Below, piece by piece: positions 33,737 to 45,426 of a stretch of DNA of 64,000 bases (within the stretch, counting starts at the first letter, position 1; each line of letters starts with the position of its first letter). The DNA is taken from contig OZ005689.1 in NCBI GenBank assembly GCA_963930775.1, positions 25,728,058 through 25,792,057 on the forward strand, written 5' to 3'. Position numbers and translations under genes: made by a program. Below the pieces are notes generated by a model. It was not told the DNA's origin. It saw only the letters and a program-made list of their open reading frames with translations, and made no database searches. Origin of the DNA: Cliona cf. orientalis (taxonomy: Eukaryota; Porifera; Demospongiae; Clionaida; Clionaidae).

Positions 33737-35009
33737 ATGGCCGAGGGAGAGAACTGTGACGTGCTCTCGATGTTCGTAGACGACTTTGCCCAAGAAATCG
33801 AATTGAATCCTGACTCCGAAGAAGACTCCAGCTCAGAATCTAAGGAGTCGCCAACGCCACAGTCTCACAGCGTTCGACGGCGTCCTCCAAGCACACAGGC
33901 AGCTGAAAGAAAAGGATCTAGCTCGAAAGGCAAACAGAAGAAAGCTAAAGGTAAAATGCTATTGAAATCTGAAAGGGAACGGATTACAGACGATCTGTTG
34001 AGACTAGAACGCAAGATCTTAGACAAGGTCAGAGAATTCTCAATTACACTTACAAGCGTTTCCTGCAAGGCAAACGTTCTGGATGGAATTTAGTTGTAGT
34101 GATGTATTTGCTGACGTAGTTGCTCACCTCCAGAATGCTTTTGTAGAAGTCTACAGAGCTTGTGACAAGGGAAGGGACAAATTCCTCCTGTTTCAACTCG
34201 AGTGGTACACACGCTGTAGTTCTACATTACTAGTAGAATCAGATACCTGCTGTGTCCATGGGAGTTGGAAAAGTTATCGAGATCAATCGGGAGTAGCAGT
34301 ATCAGTATGGAATCCCGTGATTGTGTCTGTATGTGCATGTGTGTATGATTTCATGATGAAGGTCCTGGCCGAGAAGTTGCATATGGAGCATTCACAATCG
34401 AGTGTATGTACCAGTACATCTATACCTGACGAGCCGGAAGAAGTATACTACAGATTTTGTGGGGCAGCTTTAGCTAGTATGCTGCACACAAGGTATGAAA
34501 AAGTGAAATCTGCACCCGGAAAGTACAATTCCATATACACAGAAATCAACATACTAAAAGCCATTGAATGTCAGGATAAATCCATTATCCCAGCAAACTT
34601 ACAGTATAGGGATAGAGAGCATATGTATTTTCCTGATCCTCTATTTCTCCCTTTCTTAAAAGCTGTTGATAACTGCATACTTGAAGTAACAAATCAACAA
34701 TCACTTGAGAAGAATGGGAAAAATTTAGTTGAAGTTGCTATGACCCGGCTAAAACAGAAAACTGAGCTAAGAGAAAGATTTGAGCAGATACTGACACAAA
34801 AATTAAAGATTTCACACATTGACACACAAGCAGAGTTGAACTCTGTGTACTCTGAGTTGGTACGCAAACTTGGACACACACGCATTCAGGAATTCATTGA
34901 TTCTTACAAACAATCCACAGCTTCAAAGCAGGGAAGTGCTACATTGAAAGGACAGAACCTCCGTGATACATTATTATCTCAACATGTCAATTTACAAACA
35001 CATCAATGA
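33737..35009 (+). CDS. P-like element accessory protein, two overlapping frames
   Basis: The first frame starts at 33737 (GCCATGG context), MAEGENCDVLSMFVDDFAQE, with an acidic/Ser stretch, a basic KGSSSKGKQKKAKGKMLL run and a coil (SERERITDDLLRLERKILDK), stopping at 34093. The second frame (34083-35009, 308 aa) overlaps by 11 nt and holds a conserved-looking core: FLLFQLEWYTRC, YYRFCGAALASMLHTRYEKV, DKSIIPANLQYRDREHMYFP, then a coil and a Lys/Gln-rich tail. One nucleotide would join them, so either this is a decayed single gene or the frame is shifted by an unseen splice. No DDE or zinc motif. The longer upstream frame (from 33395) crosses the TIR and is unlikely as a start. I recall similar proteins as unnamed in sponges and cnidarians. 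Role unknown; its place in the element suggests a transposition accessory or regulator. Confidence 0.55.
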
Positions 35010-37169
35010 GTTAGACCTCAAACAATGGGATATCACTAACTTCTGCTATCATTATTAAATTTTATGTCCATACTTCTTTCTTTCAAGAGTCAAATCACCA
35101 GTATTTACAAGAGTATCACGATATCCTTTGCCGCTGTGATGAGCAACATCCACTCCTTTCTTGATCATATATGCTGCACGGGCAGTGGCGTAGGTAGTTA
35201 GCAGCATCCAGCTTCCCTCCTGTCAGATATTTGTACTGGCTGAAGAGTGTTTCAACGGCGCTACCTGAATAGGGATTGATCTGTCACAAGTGCATTACAA
35301 GCACCAAGAGTATAAAATTATTATACATGTATACTCTTGCAGTCACAGAGTCTATTTAATGCACACTGTAGGGGGAGGGGTGTATGTACCTGTTATTCTG
35401 AGAGGTGAGATGAAGTATCTGGGGTAGGCTGCTGAAAACCACTCCACTAAACCCTTGAATCCAAACACATCAATTCGGAGCAACTCCCATGCTGTGGACA
35501 TACAAAATTCACATGCTAGCACATAATAATTATTATTACCATCAATGTACATGTACATGTAGCTAATGAGCACACATGCACTTACTTTGCCAAGAGATAA
35601 AACACCTCTGCTTCGAGTCAGTTGGATTAAACTTCTTGTCTGTGTATGGTAAAATAAGTAACCCCAATACTTTTATTACCATGCAATGATATCACTTACT
35701 TTTGTTCATGATTGTATCAAGCCATATCTGAAAAAATGTATAGCCCTTGCCAATATTATTGCTCATCACTTGAGATTTGACATCAAACACCGGGTCATGA
35801 CTGAGAAAGCCGCGTTCAAAAAGGAGATGGCATGCCTCCAGATACTGCAATGTACAGCCAGCACTCTTCGCATCCTCTGGTTCATCATCCTGATGAATAT
35901 AGCTGTAGAGCTCTGTCAGTACTTGCTCCTGCTGTTGAAAATATTGGATGTATCATGTAAACACATGCACAAACTTATTGCATGTTATAGCTCCCTAAGT
36001 AAAATTTAAGGCACATTAGGAGGGCATGGTGTGGGTGGAACCTTAGTCACAACAAAGCTTTGAGGCTTGTTGGACCAACATGCCTTGGGTATGCTAGAGA
36101 ACACTACATGCATATACAGTGAACTTAAATCATATACCTGCATTATCTTGGCAGGGGATACGTTGAGTTTAGTCCACGAGTCCCTGATGACATGTGTTTC
36201 ACGGAGCTTGGGTACCATCCTTGCTTTACCAGCATCTCTCCTTTCACACTCCCGAGCAAACATTCCCTGGATTGCCTGCCAACCAAAGTCAATGCCATCC
36301 AAGTTGAAGGATTTTGTCCCACCAGGTCGCGAGGAGAATAGAGCATTAATTTGGTTCTTCAGCTGTTGAAAAGAAGGGGAGAGAGACAGAGTGGGGAGTG
36401 GTAGAGAGAGAAAGGGAGGAGAGGGGGTGGAGGGAGAGACAGATACCAAGTTAGATGGGAGAGATGGTATGGAGGAAAATAATATACGTGTACAGCATTC
36501 ACATGCACATACACATGTACATACACAATCCACAATAAACCCCGAATTCACCCACATAAACATAATGGCACACATACTTGATGACTTGGACATATCATCC
36601 AAAACATCCTGCACTTCATGTGGCTTATTCACATTAGGACCCATTCCAAACGCTCCTGAAGTACCCATCGTAGCCTTGATCGTGCACAAGTTGGTGCTGG
36701 CTCCATCACATAACAGAACACTGGTTTTGAAGCCGTACAGGTGGAACAACTTGAGGGTCTCCATGACACAGGATAAGATGAACTTGGATTCCATTGTACC
36801 ACTACTGGTATAATATGGACCAACAATGTCAAAAGAGGACGTTAGATCCCTCCAAAGGAATTGAACAATGTAGGTAGTCATTTTTGTTCGAGCGTCACTA
36901 GCAATACTTTGGTACACATCCATCAAAGACGACATTTCTTCGTAAGACATAGCAAACCCAATCATTGTCTGGCTTCTGGAGTTCCACATCATCCTTGAAA
37001 TCACCTTCACTTCATCGAACACTAATACTCCATCAGCTTTCGGCTCCCTTTTCTTCTCAGCGACACACTGCATCTTAAATTTTGAAAATCTTTCGGCCTC
37101 TTGCATCAACCGTTTTTCACAAGCTCCTAAAAATTACATTTTTTAATTTACATGTACGGGTGCCTAAGG

Positions 37170-37240
37170 GTGGTCGTAGCTCAGTGGTAGAGCGCTGGTG
37201 GCTCAAGCCAGTGGCCCTGGGTTCGATTCCCGGTGGCTGC
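37170..37240 (+). tRNA. tRNA-like sequence 1 (anticodon CTC read)
   Basis: A 71-nt cloverleaf: acceptor GTGGTCG with TGGCTGC (several G-T pairs), D arm GCTC-AGTGGTA-GAGC, anticodon stem CTGGT/GCCAG, loop GGCTCAA (CTC, Glu), T arm CTGGG-TTCGATT-CCCGG. Box A TAGCTCAGTGG (37177-37187) and box B GGTTCGATTCC (37220-37230) are near consensus, and TTTTTT follows at 37246-37251. Position 33 is G, where tRNAs have T, and the wobble-rich acceptor is unusual, so a tRNA-derived Pol III unit (SINE-type head) is at least as likely as a working tRNA. Confidence 0.6.
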
Positions 37241-37457
37241 CCGGATTTTTTCTCTTCCAGCTAGCTTTAGGATGTAGATGGGGTGATGAGAGTGTGTGTG
37301 CCCATCCTTGTTAAGCTAAGAACTTTCATGTAATTACTATTGTTGGGGCTCTGTGCTTTGGTGATTTAATTATCCCGGCAGACTCCGTGAACGTAGTTTG
37401 GGTATAGGGTTGACTTTCGCCCTTAAAGCTGGAAGGGGGGAGTTCGGGTGCCTAAGG

Positions 37458-37528
37458 GTGGTCGTAGCTCAGTGGTAGAGCGCTGGTGGCTCAAGCCAGT
37501 GGCCCTGGGTTCGATTCCCGGTGGCTGC
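37458..37528 (+). tRNA. tRNA-like sequence 2
   Basis: Identical to the first unit, offset 288 bp, with box A at 37465-37475 and box B GGTTCGATTCC at 37508-37518, and the same T6 run downstream. Confidence 0.6.
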
Positions 37529-37745
37529 CCGGATTTTTTCTCTTCCAGCTAGCTTTAGGATGTAGATGGGGTGATGAGAGTGTGTGTGCCCATCCTTGTT
37601 AAGCTAAGAACTTTCATGTAATTACTATTGTTGGGGCTCTGTGCTTTGGTGATTTAATTATCCCGGCAGACTCCGTGAACGTAGTTTGGGTATAGGGTTG
37701 ACTTTCGCCCTTAAAGCTGGAAGGGGGGAGTTCGGGTGCCTAAGG

Positions 37746-37816
37746 GTGGTCGTAGCTCAGTGGTAGAGCGCTGGTGGCTCAAGCCAGTGGCCCTGGGTTT
37801 GATTCCCGGTGGCTGC
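37746..37816 (+). tRNA. tRNA-like sequence 3, box B variant
   Basis: Same cloverleaf, but box B reads GGTTTGATTCC (C to T), which changes the TTCGA to TTTGA in the T loop. This copy lies in the truncated third unit. Confidence 0.55.
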
Positions 37817-38550
37817 CCGGATTTTTTCTCTTCCAGCTAGCTTTAGGATGTAGATGGGGTGATGAGAGTGTGTGTGCCCATCCTTGTTAAGCTAAGAACT
37901 TTCATGCAATATACTGCAATACCCAATTCAGAATAAAAGCACTATGAGACTGTTTATTTCGGGATTTTGCTAAAGAGGGGGCAAACATAACATAGCAGCA
38001 AACTTCAAGAGGGGGCAAACACAAATCCAAGGGGGGCCACCCCATACTAAATGTAGACAAAGCCAATTTCCAAGGAGAGAGACAAATCAATCCTTTGGGG
38101 GGGGGGGGGGGCAAAAAGTATCCCCAAAGCCCCCTGAAACAAACCATGGTAACAATAGTACTGCCTAGAGTTACCTGCTTCATCCAGAAAGGCTGATGTA
38201 TACATCTGCAGTGTGGAACGACTTGGTAGTTGAAGTAATTTAAAACTCTTAAGAGCTTCATATGCAGCTGGACTACGTACAAATATGGCCAAAGCAACCC
38301 GAATTGTGATCATACTCCACCTATTTCCAGTTTTACCTGTAGCTGTAAAGATTAAACAATTTTCAAACAACAATAATAATATAATGGGGGACTAACACAG
38401 TTTGGTAGCATAGCAACATAATTTTCAACCCAAAATTGTGGGATAGGTTACAGAGGGTCATTAGTATGATAACGGGTCAGTATGTATAGGTTACATCACG
38501 AGGTGTAGGTCTCTATGGAATTTGTATACCAGTGGATTTTCAGGTAAGCT

Positions 38551-38695
38551 ACAGTATGGGAAACTTTCGAGGGAGAAAACCTTGATTTGTGAGCCTCCTG
38601 TGAAAGTTTACCACAAAATTTAAGGCATGCCACATCCACCTATACCATTGATTTAGCATTCCACGAAAGTTTCCCACTAGCAGTACTCTACACAT
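38551..38695. mobile_element. GGGAAACTTTCG MITE in P transposase intron 1
   Basis: ACAGTATGGGAAACTTTCG at the left and CGAAAGTTTCCCACTAGCAG at the right, imperfectly mirrored. Related to the 50583-50793 MITE (GGGAAATTTTCG). Confidence 0.5.
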
Positions 38696-39906
38696 ACGAT
38701 ATAAATATGTGTATGCTCACTATTTTTTTTTTGGTCATCTTGAAAATGTTTATTGGCCTTTTGGCTATCAATCTTCCACATTTCACGAATTGATTCTCCT
38801 GCTCCTTCTTTGTCAGCTTCACCAAGCACTTTTTCCAGCTCATCCTTGTGGGTATTTTCTATCGAATTAATGATGCCACATACCTCGTCATGCTGCTCAT
38901 CATCCAAAGTCAATCGTGTACAGTTGTATTGTTCCACAATACGTTTGTCTCTAGCCCGCTCTTGCTTGATGAGCTGTTTACGTTTTTGCAAACTAGCTGG
39001 TGACAAATACTTCATTTTGAAGTGAGACGATGGCTGTACCCAGGAAGCTTTATGCCTTGGAGAAATGGCTACCTTCTTGGCCACCAACTGACGAAGGTCA
39101 TGAACAAGGCGTTTACAGGCAGCACACTGTACTTCTGCTGCTGCTTTCTCTACTAGACTGGCATTCTTGGCTAGTTTATGGTAGAGTGGGCATTTAATAG
39201 AAGCAACACGGTTGAATGGGATCTTGGAGCACAACACATTCTTACTGTGATATCTTATCTTAGCATAATACTCCTTGTCATAGATTTCAGGATCGACACC
39301 CGGGCAGAATTTATACTCTCCTTCCACCATTCGTTTGCACAGCTGTATGAAGTCCTCTGTACACCCTAGCTGCCCTGTCTCGCTTGATGATAACAGTACT
39401 TGCAAGTCATACTTCCACTCTTCATTTAAAATAAGCCTTAGTCTAGAAACGTAACCGGTTGGTGGATGATAGTGCAGGTTGACTTTCTCCACGACGAGAT
39501 GGTGGTTATCCTGCTCACTACACCCAACAAAGAAGTTGAGTACAAATCTCGATTCCCCAAGTCACTATAACTCAGCTACGTCGAGTTTAATTCGTTTCTC
39601 GCTTTGAGTAGTTCCATCTCCAACTGCGCTTTCGCTTCGAATCATCTCGGCTTCTCTGACGATAACTACCTAGCTCTCAGCTGTACAGTACAGGGCGCGG
39701 GTACGGGTATATAGCTAGCTAGCTGTGGCCGTGGGCGCGGCTGCAGCGCTCGCGCGCGCACGTTCGCGCAATGCGCAAGCGCATGTGTTTATGACGTCAA
39801 GATGCATTACGCAGGGTCATGTGACTTTGCATTTTGAGTTTGAACGGAGTATACTGGAAGTACGATACTCTCTCTCCTCCCCCCTATTATATACTCTTGC
39901 TAGCAG

Positions 39907-41533
39907 TGATGTCAGGAAATCCTTTTCTGCTTTTAATATAGTATCCTAAAGAATGACATCAGGAACATAATTATGAGCGCCACAAAGTGGCGTTCATATG
40001 CTTCCTGGTGACATGCAGACATATTACTATTGATTTTGCTTCATTATGGAAATTTGTGGTTACTCTTGCTAGGATCAGTATAATTGTGAATATTCACAAT
40101 CTGGATATTGTTATTATAGTGATCGAGTTTCCATAATTAACAAAAATAACCAGTTGCAGGTGCATGGTTATACCTGGTTAGCAAAGATGTTGGACTCAAG
40201 GAATACATTTCAATTTTTGCCATATCTGCTCTCGTACACATGTACTAGGTGAAAATTAAAGGTTATCACTCTAATTTTTTGTCCCTTAATTGCATAGAGG
40301 CGACCTTTACCACATTGAACATTCAAATTAATGTTGCTCCCATACAATTAATTAAGGGTAGCTGGCAGGCTCGTGGGTTTGGCGAAATAATATGCAAATA
40401 CTACCAAAATGATAGAACATAGAACATAATTTATTATTATTAATTTTACTATTGCGTATTGTGTAATAGTTAATGTGGCTGACTAGTATTGTTATTGAAA
40501 GGAGCACAAGACATGCTTTAATAATTATGCATAGCACTGCACAAAATTTAATTCTACAATGTCATAATTGTATGAGATGAATTATAAAACATAACTTGAA
40601 CTGCATGCATGCAAGCTCACTCCTGTATGGCTGCATGGGGGGAACCATTATTATTATTTTGATTGCCACCAGTTTTGTTTCCAAACTAATGAGATGACAG
40701 CATGAGGATGCGCTATCGATAGCAGCCAACTTGTATGTACTTGGTGCATATCCTGAGTATGCCTCCAATATTGTGGTGACTGCACTGATGTTCTTAATGT
40801 TCAGAGCTCCTGACACCGGTATTCCATAATCCGTGATCCTCATCCACATGATCTGGAATTAGTGGAATTTATTTACATCCCCAGTAGCAATTCACTTTTC
40901 TGTGATTATGAGGTATTAATTTATATGTGAAACCTACAGTATAATCTATCGGAGGTAATCGTGAGAAAATTCGGGGCCTCAGATTATGGAGCCTTTCTGA
41001 TACCTGAAAATGGGTAAGTAGCTATATGTAGAGTATCTGACGCCTATGATCCAGAGAATACATTACAAGCCGAGTGCTACTTCAATTCTTCAACAAGTAC
41101 CGCTTGCCATATGGCCGAACTTTACGTACGTACGTACGTACGTCTCGAGTCTCTTGGCTGACGTAATCCCGTGGATAAATAAAGCTACCCTTGCACACTA
41201 TAATAATAATAATAATTATATAGCATCATGCATGCTGCAGTGACCATGGATATACCACGAGCGAGCTGTACTGCGCTACCAAGTTGATCTCCTGCGTGTG
41301 ATTGAAGCATCGAGGTCGCGAGAGTCGGTCTGAGCTGCTATTGAGGTGCCGGCATCGATGTGGCTTGTAGACTGTGTACGCACTATATTGACGACCTTTA
41401 CCGTAATATTATACATCATGAGAACTATGCAGCTACTGGGGATGTGGTCCAGTGTTCATAATAATTATATAGTTGCATGCATGCATATTTGTCTACCGTA
41501 TAATAATATAATATTATATTATTATAATATATC
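39907..41533. other. gene-free stretch with dispersed repeat
   Basis: No supported gene. 40870-41460 carries a repeat shared with 28790-29120 and 54300-54430 (GCAGCTACTGGGGATG, TATTGACGACCTTTACC), plus a TACG microsatellite at about 41120-41140. Confidence 0.45.
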
Positions 41534-41878
41534 CAGTGGCGGATCCAGAGAGGAATCCAGGAGTGCACACTGGAACTCCCCTTTTGGCTGCACCTGCATA
41601 ATCATAGTATAGCACTAAGAAGTATACTGATGTTGGCTAAATGGAACGCCCTTTCTAGCTACAAAACTAAGAAAACTGATGCTGTGGCTCACCCTAGAAT
41701 GCTTTAGAAGAAACTCATTCGAAAACAGATCAATTGGACTGGTCGAGTTGAGAATTTGTCTCTATACGATTGAAATGGGTGTGGTTTTGCCGAAAAGTGG
41801 GCGTGGCTTCTAAAATTCGTGCACGCTTCGCACGCAACAGTATATCAGAACCTCCTAGAAATTGCGGATCCGCCACTG
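41534..41878. mobile_element. MITE with CAGTGGCGGATCC ends
   Basis: The terminal CAGTGGCGGATCC is mirrored by GGATCCGCCACTG, flanked by the direct repeat ATATC (41529-41533 and 41879-41883). No coding content. A CAGTGGCGTAGCCAGG terminus at about 5580 is related. Confidence 0.8.
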
Positions 41879-41935
41879 ATATCTATAATATTTAGTTATA
41901 TATATTATAATAAACATGGGACTAGCTATTGCTAC

Positions 41936-42045
41936 ACAAGGTTGCCACATGCTTGTACTTTTTGAACAATGACAATGTAACCTGGTGACAAGGTTGTTGT
42001 ACCTTGACAACCTTGTAGCATGCATGTGGCATGCTTGTGACAAGA
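41936..42045. repeat. ACAAGGTTG fold-back repeat
   Basis: It has repeated ACAAGGTTG and CAACCTTGT words with an inner CATGCATGTGGCATGCTTGTG segment, like 10990-11200. Confidence 0.4.
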
Positions 42046-42095
42046 TGGTCATTTCTATATGGGAGAATGCATCTGGTAATACGTAAAATCCCAAA

Positions 42096-42225
42096 ATTTT
42101 CTGGGGGAGCATGCCCTCAGACCCCCCCCCCCCCCCCCCCCCCAGGAGAGCTGCAAGCATCAGGGGCCTTCGGCCCCAACCTATTTTGCGTCGGTTCGTA
42201 TGCCCCCCCCCCCCCCCCCCCCACT
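42096..42225. repeat. C-run repeat with CTGGGGGAGCATGC head
   Basis: TTTTCTGGGGGAGCATGCC, CAGACC, a C-run over 20 long, a GGGGCCTTCGGCCCC hairpin and a second C-run of ~20. Similar layout at 912-1057. Confidence 0.45.
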
Positions 42226-42498
42226 TTTTTTATTGCTTCCTACCCCTCTGCCAACATTTTTAATTCCATTTTATATTTCTCAATCAATGTTGTCACATGC
42301 AGATCCAAATCCATGCCCGCCAGGTAATAAACTATTTTCAAGAAGATGCAGTTGACACCCATACCACTAGTGCCATGGCATCACCAATGACTGAATCTCC
42401 GGATAATAATTGAATACGCGGTTACCTATCTCTCACGCTGATGACTGTGACTGTCACACTATCCCTATAGGTGCAGTGTGATTCATTATATACATTTG

Positions 42499-42787
42499 AT
42501 TTTGTATTTATTTCCACTGTCCATGGATCGTTGATTCCCTTTTGCCTGATTATATGACACACGACATTGTGATTTTATATTTTATTTCCACAGTATAATA
42601 TACTGTCCATATTATATGCATGGATCATCGTTTTTGCCTGCATGATTACATGGCACGTGATTTTTATATTTCTTTCCACTCTCCATGGATCATCCCTTTT
42701 GCCACATTATAATATTATGGCACATGTGATTTTTTTTTTCCACTACATGTCCATGGATCATCCTCAAGTTTGCCTGCATGATTACTG
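42499..42787 (+). repeat. diverged tandem repeat, about four units
   Basis: Four units of about 65-90 bp share GTGATTTT, TTTCCACTNTCCATGGATC, TTTTGCCTGCATGATTA and GGCAC. Unit starts near 42499, 42568, 42657 and 42726. Non-coding. Confidence 0.6.
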
Positions 42788-45426
42788 AGTGCAAAACTAG
42801 TGCAGCTGCACATGTAACTTCTTTTGGGTGCAGTCATAATTCACTTTTATGCTAAGATTTCCTGTGTATTATTTCTCAGTAATTAATGATAATTAATATT
42901 CTCGAATTAAATTCTTCATTGAAGGTAGCATGCATCCAAACACGTGAGATATACCTATACCATACACTAAAATACAGTGGCAGGTATACACAATAAGTTA
43001 ACGTTCATAATAATATTATTAATACATGTACTGCTAAGCAGCACTGTTGAGAAGTACACGAAGCATGTACCTCTGCATCCATGGCTATAGCAATTACCTC
43101 ACCCAGCCTATATAGCTGAGATATATAATACTTTAGTATTCTGATACTAATAATAATCTCAGAGTGACTCCTATATTAATGTGTACACCACCCCACGACA
43201 TAGACACCATCTAGGGTACTCAATAAGGTCAGTAATTCCTATATAATTGACGTCTCAATAATATTATTATGCCAATACCTTGTGAGTACTGCATGCACTA
43301 TAATACCACCAAGTTGAACCATTGATTTTTTACTGTAATATACTTATCATGCATACATTATTATCATAAAATATTTTGCACTTAATTAATATACAATTAT
43401 ATCATAATTGTGCACATATGTACACCGTAGCAGCTAATAGTATCCCACTCAACGTAACACAATTAATGTTCACTTCAGATTCTTTTTGGACTTAAGCTTT
43501 TTATTCTTCCCTCCCTTATCCTACAAACATATTTATTGTTTGAGAATAATAATATATATTCACATATAGCATCAACTATATTCTATTAATATACTCACAC
43601 CTTTCGGGGTTCAACTTCATCCATAGTGTTTAACCGCTATGGAATTTTTGGATTCTCACCTATATACACCACAAAATAGAAATATAAGTTGGGATCACAA
43701 ATTATGATACTCACAATGATATAATTATATATATATATATAGCAAAACTCATGGCATTTTTCTCGTATTACAATAATCTGATACTCTATGTACATGCAGT
43801 ACTAATAAAATTAATTATAACCATCTGTTATAGCATGCATCATCCAGCGTACTTACCAAATAGTAAATTTTCTAATTCTGCTACACTTAAATCGAGGATG
43901 AACTTCCATTCTTTTGGCAATTTCAAATCAGCCATTCTAGCAAAATTAGTAACACTGGTGTATTTTATACCATGCAAGCACTCTCAAAACTGGCAAAACT
44001 GCTCTATATCAAGTACACTGAAGTCAGCTCGCTTATATACCACAAATATCGTTGCATTATTACATCATTAATAGCCACACTAATTATAATAACTATTATC
44101 ATAACGCAACTTCCTCACCGTATAGTCTATGCTTATGCACACAATTAATCACCTCTAAAAGTACAATTAATATATTAATAGCCTGTTTCCAGCTGCATGC
44201 ATGCATGCAGGCTCTTTGAATCATATGCATGCCCAGACACATAGCTAATGATGCATGCATGCATCGTGCCGCATGCAATGTATATATACATTGCATATAC
44301 ATTATAGTAATATTATAATTTTCTATTATTTCACACAACCATCTTAGTCTAATTATGTGTTTGGCCACCCACTGAAATTTACATTTGTGCTCATTAAATT
44401 AATGACAATGACATTCACAATAATGTTATGCATAGTTTATGTATACCATCATCATAATAATATTATATCATTACAAAGTATTATAAGTGCATATATGTCA
44501 TGCACACAACAATTAACTGATGAATAGAATTAATATACTCATAATATATGAATATTTGTAAGTACGTTCTAGTACAAGGTTTCTTCAGAATGCAAAATAG
44601 CCAGCGAAAAATCTTGAAGTGGAATAATTTTATAATTATAATAATTGTTTTAACACATAATGTCTGAATTCTGCTTCACATACGATTCTTTCCTCAACTT
44701 TATTCTAATCACACTGAGTCTCCATACACAAATCAGATAAACACTTGACAAAATTAAGCATTTCAGAATTATATGCTACCATTATTTGGCCTCATCTGGG
44801 TGCAGTTGAAAAGATTGTGTGCCTGGGTATCAGGCTAAGCATTATTGGCATCAAGAATTTTAGGGCACACAACTGCAAGTAGCTGTTAATCGACATTTGT
44901 AACATCGCCTGGACTATAATATACATATACCTTTTTGGCCTATAATTGTATAATTCTCAAATGCTCAAAAAAATCCCTAATGATGCTCCAGAAGTGCACC
45001 TATAATTCCCAATACATTCCCCATTATGCTCAAGTTGAACATCGAGTGTATAGCCATTTCAGTTTCGCATGTCCTATTCTAAAGTGGGCACCAGCTGATT
45101 GGTCAATCCTTTACCAGTACATAATTTACCTCAAATGTACACTAACCCTTCGCTGTACATCTAATATAACGTTTCATGTTAATTAGAAAAAATCATATCT
45201 AGAACACTCATAATATCCATGTTAGTGTTAAACCACAACTACACAATTCATGAACCACAAACCAACTCTCTGATCAATCAACACTATTAATACAATAATA
45301 CTGAACAATAGTATAGTGTATCTCAACAACTTCTTTTCACTTGAAAACTATAATAATAATTATTAAAAATTACGATGTCATATTCAATTCAGTCTAAGTC
45401 AAAACTCAAATTAATTATCCATGTAG
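42788..45426. other. gene-free AT-rich stretch
   Basis: I see no supported gene. The open frames lack splice sites and motifs. TGCATGCATGCA runs occur near 44200-44260. Confidence 0.5.

Larger units (their letters stand above)
37157..37906 (+). repeat. three tandem 288-bp units in P transposase intron
   Basis: Units at 37157-37444, 37445-37732 and 37733-37906 (third truncated after TTTCATG), virtually identical. Each opens CGGGTGCCTAAGGG, then a tRNA-like head, a T6 run, and about 180 bp of non-coding tail. They lie in the 1048-bp intron 37127-38174 of the P-like transposase, on the opposite strand. Confidence 0.9.
35054..39645 (-). pseudogene. P-element-like transposase, spliced, broken
   Basis: Exons: 39645-38721, 38342-38175, 37126-36578, 36362-36138, 35931-35700, 35639-35586, 35491-35390, 35264-35054. 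Motifs in order: Cys pairs (CPLYHKLAK, QCAACKRLVHD); basic coil; GNRWSMITIRVALAIFVRSP; GVLVFDEVKVISRMMWNSRS (first acidic); LLCDGASTNL (second); LDGIDFGWQAI; MVPKLRETHVIRDSWTKLNV; GFLSHDPVFDVKS; RCFISWQ; TWELLRIDVFGFKGLVEWF; SAVETLFSQYKYLTGGKLD. The THAP9/P order is clear after the first acidic motif, but the usual N-terminal THAP finger is not recognisable. Lesions: TAG-TGA at 39562-39567, a CTAC duplication at about 35190-35197 that shifts the C-terminus, and a phase mismatch at 36577-36363 that implies a missing small exon. The start at 39645 (MIRSESAVGDGTTQSEKRIK) is the only in-frame ATG upstream. Confidence 0.7.
33414..39899. mobile_element. 6.5-kb P-like transposon
   Basis: 40-bp perfect TIRs beginning CAAGAGTATATAATAGGG lie at 33414-33453 and 39860-39899, flanked by the 7-bp direct repeat CTAGCAG (33407-33413, 39900-39906). 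P elements also start with CA and make 7-8-bp duplications. Inside are a minus-strand spliced P-type transposase (35054-39645), a plus-strand accessory gene (33737-35009) and an intronic array of three tRNA-like units. The TIRs are intact but the transposase has several lesions, so this copy is probably dead by itself yet mobilisable. Confidence 0.85.

Noticed and set aside
37082-37264. 60-aa frame KGGRSSVVERWWLKPVALG
   Set aside because: This is the tRNA-like unit read as protein, a common artefact.
43751-44071. 106-aa frame
   Set aside because: Low-complexity AT-rich composition, no splice sites, no motif.
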